From Macrotrachela quadricornifera (taxonomy: Eukaryota > Rotifera > Eurotatoria > Philodinida > Philodinidae), in NCBI GenBank assembly GCA_022393335.1, contig JAJEKB010001475.1:285239-349238 (forward strand): a stretch of 64,000 nt of DNA, read 5' to 3'. Positions 45,060 to 57,500 of this stretch are shown here, piece after piece. Each line of letters starts with the position of its first letter. Position 1 is the stretch's first letter. Made by a program: the position numbers and the translations under genes. Under the pieces are notes generated by a model. The model searched no databases, was not told the origin of the DNA, and saw only the letters and a program-made list of their open reading frames with translations.

Positions 45060-45305
45060 CTAGGCGCGCTTGAAAAAATATTTGAAATGCGTTTAAATGC
45101 AATTAGTAAATAAGGTACGTTTTAATGCTTTAAACGTTTTTCAGAAACGTGTTAAGACGCGATTAATGTTTTTTTTGAGTGCATTTAAACACGTTGTGTA
45201 GAAAAACTACGTCCAGACGCGTTTCGAAATTTTTTCTAGCCGCATCTCAACGCGTGTGAACATGTTTTATTGTGAAGCCGCGTTTCAACACATCGTAAAC
45301 AAGCA
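45060..45305. repeat. ACGCGT-rich repeat cluster, right
   Basis: Variants of AAACGCGTT and AGACGCGTTTC occur repeatedly, as at 43490-43710. It abuts the 5' break of the Dishevelled relic at about 45303 and probably truncated it. Confidence 0.55.
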
Positions 45306-46174
45306 CGTCCTGTTGATCCATTATTAGCACTTGTACATACACAAGCTGAACAAAATACATCTAATAAACCTCAACAATAAATCTTATTTTATCATCGACA
45401 ATCGTCACTTAATTCAACAACAAATATGAGTTCAACCATATCAAGTACAGATAGTACAATAACTGATAATGAACGTATGTTGTTTGATTTTGTAAAGAAG
45501 AATAATTTTTATGTATGTATTTATTTTAGGTTTTGGTCTTGATTTTTCTTAGGTTAGGAATTAATTCTGATATGAATACTATGGTACGAACTGTGGCTAA
45601 ACCTAATTCCGGTTTAGATATACGTAATCAAATATGGCTTAAAGTATCGATACCAAAATCATTTCTTGATACGAAAGAAGAAAGAATTATTTTTACAAAT
45701 AATTAATTTTTATGAATATTATTTTAGATTCTGATTTAGTTGATTGGTTATTAAAAAACGTTGCTGGATTTGTAAATCGAGATGATGCAAGAAACTGTGT
45801 CTCACTTACTCAGGGTGAAGCAGAGCCATCGGATTCTGTCGGGCTCCGACAAAATCCAGTTAAATCCGGATCGGAATCCGGGCTATTGGATTTTTCGACC
45901 TGGGTATACTTAAAGCAGGCTATATTACACATATGGCGAATGAATCAACATTTTCAGAAAAAGCCAATTATGTTTTTAATGATACTTTTGCACAAGGTTT
46001 GTAAAATGTTTTTGGTTTCGAAAATTTTTATTTATTTTTAATATTCATTTAGACAGTTCTCAATTAAGAGTTGATAAAATACTTGATGATTACATTACTG
46101 GTTCTAATCAAACAATTCAAAATCAACATGAAATTACCCATGTCGCCACTGTTTTAACAACTGCGGCGCATTGA
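45303..46174 (+). pseudogene. DVL: Dishevelled pseudogene (PDZ-DEP linker and DEP domain)
   Basis: Exon-like pieces 45303-45474, 45530-45668, 45728-45996 and 46053-46174 recall Dishevelled, the Wnt-pathway scaffold. ARPVDPLLALVHTQAE corresponds to the linker after PDZ. SGLDIRNQIWLKVSIPKSFL, DSDLVDWLLKNVAGF and KAGYITHMANESTFSEKANY cover the DEP domain. Several lesions are visible: an in-frame TAA at 45378-45380, an extra TAGG at about 45550, a donor changed from GT to AT at 45669-45670, and a 100 bp insertion at 45811-45910 inside the DEP coding sequence. DIX and PDZ parts are absent, and the 5' end abuts an ACGCGT repeat cluster. Introns are retained, so it is not a processed copy. It is probably a decaying duplicate of an intact gene elsewhere. 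Confidence 0.85.
45811..45902. mobile_element. 92 bp hAT-like insertion within the Dishevelled DEP exon
   Basis: The insertion begins CAGGGTGAAG and ends TTTTTCGACCTG, so its tips invert as CAGG. The bases before it (CACTTACT) resemble those after it (GGTATACT), as a decayed 8-bp duplication. The inserted sequence is GC-richer (TCGGATTC, CCGGATCGG) and contains internal inverted repeats. Without it the DEP reading is continuous across the site. Confidence 0.55.
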
Positions 46175-48593
46175 TCGCAGTGAAAACAATCATATATTCG
46201 ACTGTGAGGTAATTATGCGTAACTGTGAATAAAATCTCACAGCTGCGCATAACTAATGAACTGTATGTATTCATTTTTAATATGAAATAATAGTTATTTT
46301 TTTCTTTCTAGGTACTTAGTTGCATTCACATAGATGACAAAAATAAAACATCACCTTTATGCATCTATGTGAAAAATTGATTGTTGGATATATTGTAACT
46401 CCTTGAAGTACACTTCACACCGGTATGATTTTAAAATATTAAAAAAACGTGTAGTTTTTTTCTAAAAAATAAAAATTTAATCTGTATGGAATTATGTTCT
46501 ATTGTTTGTCAAGATTCGGAAGAAGTTTATACGGTTGGAAAGAATATTATTCCAGAGGAGACGAGGACATAACTCTATCGTTTTAAATAGAGTACATAAT
46601 GAATTTTATACCAAATGAAAGTTCACAAAGAACGAGATTTATTGATACTAAATAGTATCGGTTATGAAGACTTTAGTGTATTAAACTCTCGAAATCTCTT
46701 ATATTTCGTTGACATGAAAAAAGAGAAAAACTATCTCTAGTGTGAAATTTGAACTAAGTATGCTCCAAAATAATTTATTTTTTCATCATTTAATGAACAA
46801 AATCAATAATGAGTGTGATGAGCGTTAGTATTTTCCACTGCAAGAAGGCATGAAGGGTATACTTGCAAGAGTGTTTCATATAAGTCAGTATCTGTTTCCA
46901 TATTGTTCAAAACATGTGTAATGTGCAGTTGTAATATAGTTCAGTAAGAATTTATGTATATTTTTTCTTGGCTTATGAATTAATCAATTTCAATTTAACA
47001 TATAGTATACAGAAATTATATAGTTTTACAATTATAACAAATTTTGAGATGAAAGAAAATTTTTCATAATGGTTAAATTTTTGTTTGAATTTGAATATAA
47101 AATTCTTTGGAAAGTAGTTAATTGTATATCAAAAAACTCCAATTGAAACTATTTTTAATTAATTCAATAATTCTAATAAATATAAACATTCCCATGTCAC
47201 GATTACCGGATCACTTTCAGCGGTAAACCGATAAAATCAGACAAATTGACAGTTAACTACGGCTCATCGATAATGTTCTGATGAACTATATATACCCGCA
47301 TTCTAAGTACCGCATAAAAACCGTTGGTTTTATAACTACTGTAATTACAGGCTATAATGTCGAGCCGCTTGTGTAACCTGTGCCAGCCACAGAGTCTGAA
47401 ACGATCTACAAAGTGAGTTGTGTATTTTTTGAAGATTTTCATAGAGATAGCGCTGCAAAAATCTTTTTTTGTAATATAAATTCCAGGCTGCTTTTTTCTG
47501 AGTTAATCCAAATTTTTTTCACTAAATGCTTTGAGTTTAAATAGAAACATATGATCTTGACTCGTTTATAGTCAAGTACTAAAATCATAACCACTACAAT
47601 CGTAAAACTACGGTTTACTGGCTGTATTATTATAAAAAACTGCGGTCAATTGCAGATTTTCATCCGGTTTGTATCACACGAGTTTCTTTTATAAAAATTA
47701 CGATAATAACTACCGAATTTTACATTCGAAACTATTTGTTGTAAGTTGATCATATAGTTTCTAAATCTATCAGATTTAAAATAAAAATATTTTACTACAC
47801 TTTTTTTTCTTATGTCTGACGCTTTAAAAGTTATCTTTTGTTTTATAATAGTTTTAAGTATATTGACTCTTAGAAGCGTAACAACATTACAATATGGAAG
47901 AATTAAAAGAAATAAAATATCATATTAATAAACAATTTGCTAAACAAATTCAAGATTCATTTGAACATCGAGAGAAAAAAATATGAAAAGTACTGAGATG
48001 AATTATAGTTAGAATATTTTCAGAATGTATTCAACTCTTGAAAATATTAATAAAAGTAAGAAGAATAAAAAACTTCTTTTTTTGATAAAAGAACGTTTTA
48101 TGTTTTGAAAATCATTCTTCGAGCATATTAGTTAAGCAAATATTATCTATCTATTGATATTCTTAAAAAACATTCTGTAATCATTCTAATGGCAAGTCAG
48201 ATTGAATAATGTTTAAAGAATCATCTACTAAAGTTGAATTAAAATAGTAAAGATCTATGAAAATAAAAACTTTTAGAAAGAGACATCTTTATATTATTAC
48301 TGGCTATTTAAAATTCAGAATTCCAGATTCTTTTCTAAACAAAGAATTTCTTAATTAAAATACTTTTGACTTAAGATTTATTGTTTGATTATACAAAAAA
48401 AAGAAGTATAAATGGACAGAAAAATAGCAAATTAAATCATCCAATGAGAAAGATAATCATCACCGTGCTCACAAAAAAAAAACTTTTTTTAATATAATTA
48501 TCTGCACCGATAATAACACTATTTGTCAAAATTAAGATTTTAGTTATTAAGAAGCAAAAAGAGAAAAACATCAAGAAATCATTGAAAAAAAAT
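46175..48593. other. Gene-poor region downstream of DNA-PKcs
   Basis: No gene supported. A 30-codon charged ORF (MEELKEIKYHINKQF...) starts at 47894 and cannot be assigned. Remaining sequence is AT-rich. Confidence 0.4.
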
Positions 48594-51500
48594 TTACATA
48601 AATGTTTCTAAACCAGCCCAAGATCGACCAAGTATATCCACATCAGTTGCTTGATCAATAATACAATCAATTTGTTCATCAACTGTTAATTTATGAAGAC
48701 GATTTGATTCATATTGTATTAGAATTTGTGCACGTTTATTTTCTATTTGATCACCACCAACAACTTTTTCCATTTGACGAAGTGCTTCTTTTAAATTTGA
48801 AGGACGAAGAAAATTATTTAATTTAAGATCAGAACTAAAAATTCAAATAAAATTTTAGAAAAAAATAAAATTTTTGCTTTTTAGTATTAATACCCAGTTA
48901 TAACTGCTGGATTAATTCCATTAAGTTTTAATCTTGCACTTCGAATTCGTTCTTTAGCATATGTATCATTAGGACGAATTGTATTTGCTTCTGAAAATAC
49001 AAATTACAATTTCATTTTTTTCATATCTATTCAACATACCAGTTTGTGAAACTTGTTTACTTGATTTAAGTGCATGTTCCTTTAAATTAAAAAAAAAAGA
49101 TAGATTAAATTAATTTAGAACAAAAGATAAATATTCACCATCCATTCCATAAGTGGTTCTTTAATAAATACATCCATTGTACTTAGTAATAAATCTGAAT
49201 TTTCACGTAATACATTCATTGTATGAATCATTGTTGCACGAAAAAGACCAGCTGTACCAATAGGTGACATTAATTGAACGATTTGTCGTGTTAAACGAAC
49301 AGGTATAAGTTCAGGAACAGGTAAATGCTAAAAAAAAATTTATAGTTTTGTTTTTTTTATTTTAGAAATTTTTAATTTAATCTTACAATAGTTGCAGCAT
49401 TAAATGCAGAACCAAAATCAATACCAATTACTTGTCCAGATGATGTATCAATAAGAAAACTAAAATAAATGGAACCATACAACAAGGAAGACAAGCAATT
49501 TTAACAAAAATTTGCATTTAAGATAAGAAACAACATAAAATGCCCAGTTCTATTTTTATGTTTTTCATGTAGATTCTCAAAAAAGCATTCTTTAAAACAA
49601 AAGTCAATTCAATTTTTATGGACGCGTCAAAATAATGATAAATTAATATAAAAATCAAAAAATTTGTTGTATAACTTTCTTTTTCTATCATTCTATTCTA
49701 TTTAAGACTTTCAGAAAAGTATAAATCATATACAATTCAAAAGAAAAGAAAATATTTCTTTTCAAAGATACTACTACATTATATCAAACATACTTCGATT
49801 GATGTCGATCACCAATACCAAGTATATAATGACTTGTACATAAAACAGCATAACTTGTAATAAATTGTTGACGTAATGTATAAAATCCTTCATGTGAATT
49901 AGCTATTTTATAATAAGCACGTCGAAGTAAATCAGCTGGTATAACAGATTGAATTTTATTAAATTCATCTTGTACTTGTATTTTTGTTAAACTAACAAAT
50001 AATTCTGCATACATAATTGTATTATTTGTTGTTTTAGCTGTTGGTTTAGCTTTTTGAAATGTATTTGTAATATAATCTTGATAAAGTTTTCTTGGATGTT
50101 GACCTTGTGAAATAATACTATGTTCAGCATTAGTATAAGATTGTTCAATAAGTTCTTTTAATGGACGTGTATTATCAAGCCATTCTATCATACCTAATTT
50201 TGATGACATTGGTATAACTAAAGAAGAAAAAAAATCTTTTTTGTAAAATTTATATATTTAACAATTGAAAATGTAGAATAGAAGTTTTCTCGCTTCGAAT
50301 AAATATTCACTTTGACAAGCTACTTTTTAAAATATAAATATTTACCTTTATAAGTTCGTAAATTAATATGTGATAAATTTGATTGATTACAATTTGGATC
50401 ATTATAATAAAGATCGTTCATAATTGAAAATAAAGCTTGAATACGTTGATCTTGTCGAATATCTTCTCCACTTTTAATTAAAAATTTATAATCATTTTCA
50501 TCATGTCCACGTATTGTTATACGTTTAGGTAATCTTAATGAATGTAATATTAAAATTTTTTCATCAAAACCAACTATTTTAATATGATGTTCAATAACTG
50601 GCTTTTTTTTACTTGTATATTGACCAGGTATTTCTATTTCACGTATTGATGATAAATTTGTTATACGATGTTGTTGTCTATACGTTAATGAAAACCATGT
50701 TGAATAATCATTTATATTTGTTTTATCTTGTGCAATTGTTTTTAATTTTGTTGTAAGATTTGTTAATACTAATTTAACATCATTTAATAATACGGTAGAA
50801 AATGATTCACCTTGTTTACCAAATAAATTTTCAAGATCTTTTTCAATTGTATTTCGAAATTGATATTTTATTGATGTTAATCGAGGTTTTAATAATCGAC
50901 GATCAATACCATCATTAAAAACACTATCTTGTGAAGTTATTGTTATTGTTGATTCTTCATTATTTATTTCATTAAAATTAATTATATCAGTATAAAGAAT
51001 TTTTAAATGATTTTTAAGTTTATTTATATCTCGTGTATTTAAATCATTTGGTAATAATTGATATAATTCTTTACACCAATTTTCAAATTGTTGTTGTGGA
51101 TTTAAATGATTTAATGCTTGAATAAATTCATTAATAAGTAATGTTGAACGATCTAATTTATGACGAATTATTTCAAGATTACGTTTTAATGTTGAATCTA
51201 TTAGAGCATTTTGAAATGTTTCATAACTTAATTTAAATGGATAAATAATTGATTGAGGATATAATTTAACTATTTGTTCAATAAGTGGATATAATTTAAG
51301 ACTAAAATTTAAAGAATATATTTATATATATACAAGTAACTTAGACTAATTTTAGTTATACATATTATTTCAGTCGTAGGATGGGTACAGGATGAATTTA
51401 GAATAAAGAGAGAACGTCTATACGTCTTAGTTTACATTAAACTTTTGTAATCGAAGTTTCAACTTGAAATAATACTTCAAATAGGAGATAAACTCAATGG

Positions 51501-54500
51501 CATCTCCTAAAAAATTTCAAGTTGATTGTATCAACTATTGATGACAAAGTGCGAGAATTTGATAAATGGATTATAGAGCATGATTATCTATTTATTTTTT
51601 ATGATCAATTCTTGTCAAAGCTCATTGGTATGTCATTAGGTACTATGAACAAAGACTTTTACTAACAATAGGATTTCGATAGCACAGGTAGTGCTCGCAT
51701 CATGGCGTCCTTCAGTCAATATATAGATCCTTTTTCAAAAGTTTTGCTTTCGCTGATTTCTATAATAATATCTTAATTATTGAAGAAAGTTTCGGAGCAA
51801 TCCATTTCTAGACTCAAAAACTACAACTCAAGAAAGTATATATTATTAATAATATTAGTTTGAATACTTACGCTATTGGTTTATCTAAATGTGCTGTTAT
51901 TTGATATAAACAATCAAAAAACATCCAACATGGAATATCTTGTAAACGATCAGCTATTAAATCCATTGTACTTGGATATAATTCAACAATTTGTAATAAA
52001 CGTGAAAAACGTTTAACACCTTCATTTGAACCATATTTCATTGATGATAAAATAGATTTAACAACAAGTTCAGCTATTTTATGATTATTATCATTAGAAA
52101 ATAAAGAACGCATTAAATGATCTTCAACTTCATTATTTTCATAACGACGTAAATAATCATCACAAAGACTTGCTAATTCATTATAATCACGACTAAGAAC
52201 ATTTTCTTTTGCAAGACGAATATTTTTCTAAATAATAAATATGAAAATGTTAAAATTTTATTTAGATAAAAATATTATTAAATAGAATTTACTGATATAT
52301 TTTGTAAATCTGTTTCTTGTTTTTCAATATTATCTTTTAATATATTAACACTTTTATTAAATAATTCTTTAATTAATAAATCAGTTTTTTGTACAGTATT
52401 TGTTTGATCATCTAAACCATATAAATATATTTCTAATTGTCTATGTTTAGCTTGAGGAATAGTTTCATTATGTTCATATTTTAAATAAGAGTTTGGTTCA
52501 GCAAGTAAATAATCAATAATTGTACGAGAAAATTGTGAATTTAATTGTATATATGTTGAATTTAAAGATGCTGTTTGTTGATCAATAATTTCTAATGAAT
52601 TTATTTTATTTTCTAATTTTTTTAATTCTTTAGCAACTAATGTTGATAATAAACTTGATAATGTTGATGTTGATGATTGAATTTGATGACGTTTTATATG
52701 TACATCACAATATATTTCACTCCAATAAATTGATTTAATTAATGGATTTTGACATAAATCAAGACGATTACGTGTATCATTTAATTTTGATAAAGATAAT
52801 TTAAAATTACGTTGCCGTAATGCACAATATGCTATATCAAGTGATAATTGAACTTTATAATCAGTAACTATCGGATCGAATTCTATTCCTTTTAAACGAC
52901 TTGTAAATGTCATTCGTGGTCCACCAATTAATTCATCAAGAATCTTGAAAAAAGAAAATTTTTTTCTTTTATTTTTATATAAATTTTATTTATTAACTTA
53001 CATCTAAAAATAAAGATCGATTAGTAATAATATCATCCCATGTTTGAATTGAACTACGAATAACATCTGGTAATTTCCATTGAGAAAGTAAATCATTATT
53101 TATACGTTCAAGAAATAAATCTCGAGTTATTGTATCATTTTTATTATTTGTTAAATAACGTTTTTCAAGTGTTTTAAGTAAAGGTGAATTATGTTCAATA
53201 AATATAAGAAATTGATCAAGTTCATGATATGGTTGAATTAATTGTATTGCTTTTTTACGATTATATTCACTTAAACGAGTTAATTGAGACCAATGAAGAA
53301 GAAATTGTTCTTTGGCATATTGAATATAATATTTTGAACCTAAAAATAATCATATATTTATCTTAGAATAGTTTACCGTGAAATTCCTAGTAATGTGGTT
53401 ATTACTAGGAACTATCGAATAGTATAATAATATAACTACTTATTGAATTTCATATAGATAACTATAGTTTGATATTAACAGAAAAATTCTGAATGCTTTA
53501 GGTTAAATGAATATTTCTTTCGTGAAATTTTTCATTCACATTTATTTGTTGATAGAATATTTAGTCATTCGAATCCTTATTAAACTCAAAATCAATCAAT
53601 TTATATAAAACATGAATGAATATAATCTTTTTTTTGTCTGTTACAAAAATCTATTGATTAAATGAATAAATACTTACGATCAAAATCTTTTTGATAAAGA
53701 AAAAAAGTAGCTAATTCAAATGGATATTGTTTTTCAATATAAGAACGTTTAACAAATGTTGTTTCTGAATTAGTTGTTGTTGTTGTTGTTGTTGTATTCA
53801 TTGTTGCTGATAAATTATTAAAAAATTGACAAAGATCTTCTTGTTCTAATTGTTCTTGTTCACTACCTGATATAAGTAATTTAAGTTTAGAACGTATAGC
53901 ATATGGCATTAAATAATTTAATTGATAGGCATTTGACCATAATGTATCAAATGTTGTATTTGGTATAAATATATGTTTAGACATAATTGTCCAATTATTT
54001 AATTGATTACAACAATTTAATAATGATTGCGTCCAAAATTCATGTTCTAATTCTAATATTGGATCATTTATTGTTTCATCTATAATAGGATATTGTTCTA
54101 ATGCTGTTACATATGTATTTAATGCTGATAAAAAATCTGAATGACTTTCTTCTTCAATAGCTTGTAATGTTGATGTTTTTAAAGTAGGTATATGAGTAAA
54201 TATTCCTCGTATATTATCATAATTTCTTATTGAACGATAACATTTAGCTAATTCAAGCCAATAATCAATTTGTTTATATAAATGATTATCGAAATTAGAA
54301 TCAATTTTAAATTTTTTTTTAATTGAACCTTGTATTAATTCATTTTGTTCATTAATTTGATTTAAATAAATAAAATATTCTAATGTTAATATACCATTTG
54401 ATTCTAAATGACTTGATATTGATGATGTACTTATATATTGTGCAGATATTTTAATTTGTTTAGATTTTGATAAAATAATATCAAATAAAGCAGCTATAAA

Positions 54501-57500
54501 TGATGAATAAAATATTTCAGATTTTGATAACATTATATCAAAACGATTTTGTATTGTTTCAATTAATTCAATATATTCATCATTAGATAATTTTTCTTCA
54601 AGTGATGTTAATATTGATAGAAATAAATTTGAATAAAGTAAACGTGCTATATAATTATCATATTGTGAAAGTGCTTGTAATGGAATAATAATATCACTAT
54701 AACGTATTTGTATATCAGGTAATTCACCAATACGATATGTACGATATTTTTCAACTTGATTATCCTGTTTTAATTTAATTTCATTTAAAAATTCTTTATC
54801 TTTTTGTTTTTTTTCATTTTGTTTTCGAGCAAAATAACTATGTAATTTACCAGTATCTTTAAGAAAACGTCGTTTAAGACGAAATATATCATCATTTTCA
54901 TTTTCATTTTCATTTTCATTTAATATTGATACAGTAGTTTTTTTATTATTAACATTAACAATTAATGATGTTTGTTTTATTTGTGTTGATAATGTTGGTA
55001 ATACAAATGTATTTGTTGTATCAAATGTATTTGTTTGTTTAAGCCAATTATAATTTATATTATTATTATCTAAAACTTGTGTTGGAATAAAGTGTTGTCG
55101 ATTTGATATTTCTTGTGTTTGTAAAATCATTGGTGTTGTTGTTGTTGTTGTTGTTGTTGTTGGATTATTTTGTTGTTCATTATAATCTGTTAATGTTTGC
55201 ATAAAATGAACTGGATCAATTGTCATTATATTTGTATTTGATTGATCATATACTGATTGTGTTTGTAATGTAAATAATGGTGTCATATATGTATGATGAC
55301 GTTGACGCCAATTACAAGCTAATGGAAATTCTTGAAATAAACATTTATCAAGTGGATTTTCAAATATAAAACGATTATAATCAGGATTATGTGTTGTACG
55401 TTCAAGAAGAAAATTTGTACAATAATTTAAATATTCATTTTCAGTTTTTATTGAATATAATTGATCAACTAATGCAATAAGACGATGATGTGATAATATA
55501 CTTAAACGTTTTGGATCACACCAAAAATTTCGACAACTAACACGTATATATTCAATTTTACTTGATAAAAATTCAAGTAATTGTTCACGTACATGATGAT
55601 AAAATGTTTCTGATGTTGATATTGTTGTAGTTTTTGTTTCATTTGTTATATGTTGTGTTATATAATCATACATCCATTTGTATATTTCAAGTGTCCAATA
55701 TTGACATTCATTAGGACCATCAACAGATAAGATTTGTGCAATTTCAAATAATTGTTCATGTGTTAATTTTGATAAAAGTTTATATAATAATCGTAGTGCA
55801 ACACAACGAATACTAAAATCTCTAAAATAAAACAAAAAATAAACCTATATATGTAATGTTCAGTATATGTTTGTGTGTGAATGTGCTGAGTCAAAGGTCA
55901 AATAAGGCTAGAAGAGAAGTCTCCAAAAGCTATGATGATAGAATACTCATCGACTACCCTACAGAGATGCCCATATGCCTCATAGGGCTGTTCTACATGG
56001 TATCCATAGAAAGTTGAACACAACCATGCAGTATGCATGGGTTTGTGCTAGTTATTAATATTTCCATGATAAAATTTCTAAAAAAGCAGCTCTTTTTGTT
56101 TTTCAATCATTGTAAAAATACTATATGTTAGAAACGGAGAACAATATTATACTTAAAACATTGATAGAAGTAGTATAATTGATGCTGTATACATTGAAAA
56201 ATTCTTCTATTTACTTATGAATAAGAATATCAAGTATTCCTGCTGCTTTTAATTCTAAATATGCCGAATCTAATTCAGTAACATTTGCATTTATTGCTTC
56301 TAAACATTCCATTTTAAAATCTCCATATAATTTTTTTAAACTAAATAATAATTTATTCATCACACTAAAATAAATAAATAAATAAATAAATAAAATATAT
56401 TCTTTTTGATTTTTTTCTTGTTACGTTTTATCAACAATTTCTGGATAATGTTTTTGTAATGAATAAATACATGTTACATATGTATCTTGTATTCCTTGAC
56501 TACTATGCCATTTTAATATAAAACTTAATTGTTCTAATAAACGTTGATTTGATTGATTTTTTAATTTTTTAATATTTAATAACATTCCAACAACTTCAGC
56601 AGCTGCTGCATAAATATTTCTAAAAGAATTTTTCATATTTTTTAATAATGTTTCATTAAATTTATCTTCAGATAAATCATTTATTTCATTATAAGGTAAT
56701 ATTTCATTAGCTAATAATATTCCAATTAATGATAAACCAACTGCATTTTGTTTTGATTTAATATCTTGATCAGATATTAATTTATATATAATTAATGTTG
56801 GTGCATATATACGTTCTTTCCATAATTCAATTAATTTTTTAATTAAATCTAAATTTGATTTCATAACAAGTGAATTTTTATGTTTACAATTAAGAAATAA
56901 ATATTCTAAAAGACGTTGTACTGATTTCGAATCAAGTTCACTTGGAATAGCTATAGAATTCCATGATAATAATATAACAATTGTATCAATAAGAAATGTA
57001 TTTAAACCATCAGAAGATTTTTCAAATATTTGATTACACATATGTATTATTGGTGTTAACCAATAACGTGCATATGGTTTAAATATTGTATGTGTATGAG
57101 TAATAAGACGCATGATAAATAATTTTATATTAAATGTTACTGTTGGTTCACTAAATTTTTTATATAAACATATCATCCAAGGTGGCATATCTGATTGAGA
57201 ATTTGTATTTGATGATGTAATACCATTTGTTTCCATATGTTTAAGTAAACATACCATTGGTATCATACATGAATGTAAATTTAATTCATCCATTTCAATT
57301 TCAATAAAATTTGTTGATAATTCATCATCTGTACCTTCGATTAATGCTGGTCTATCATCATCTTTTCTATTTAAAGATATTTCCATTGAATTTTCTGAAA
57401 GTGAATTTAATTGATTTTTATTTAAATCATTTTGTTGTTGACTAGCAGCAACTGAAGTAAAATCAAAAATAGCTAATTCATCCGTTAAACTACTACCAAA

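Noticed and set aside
47276..47410. CTGATGA followed later by GAAAC, as in a hammerhead ribozyme
   Set aside because: No stem II can form between the two motifs at normal length, and stems I and III are absent.
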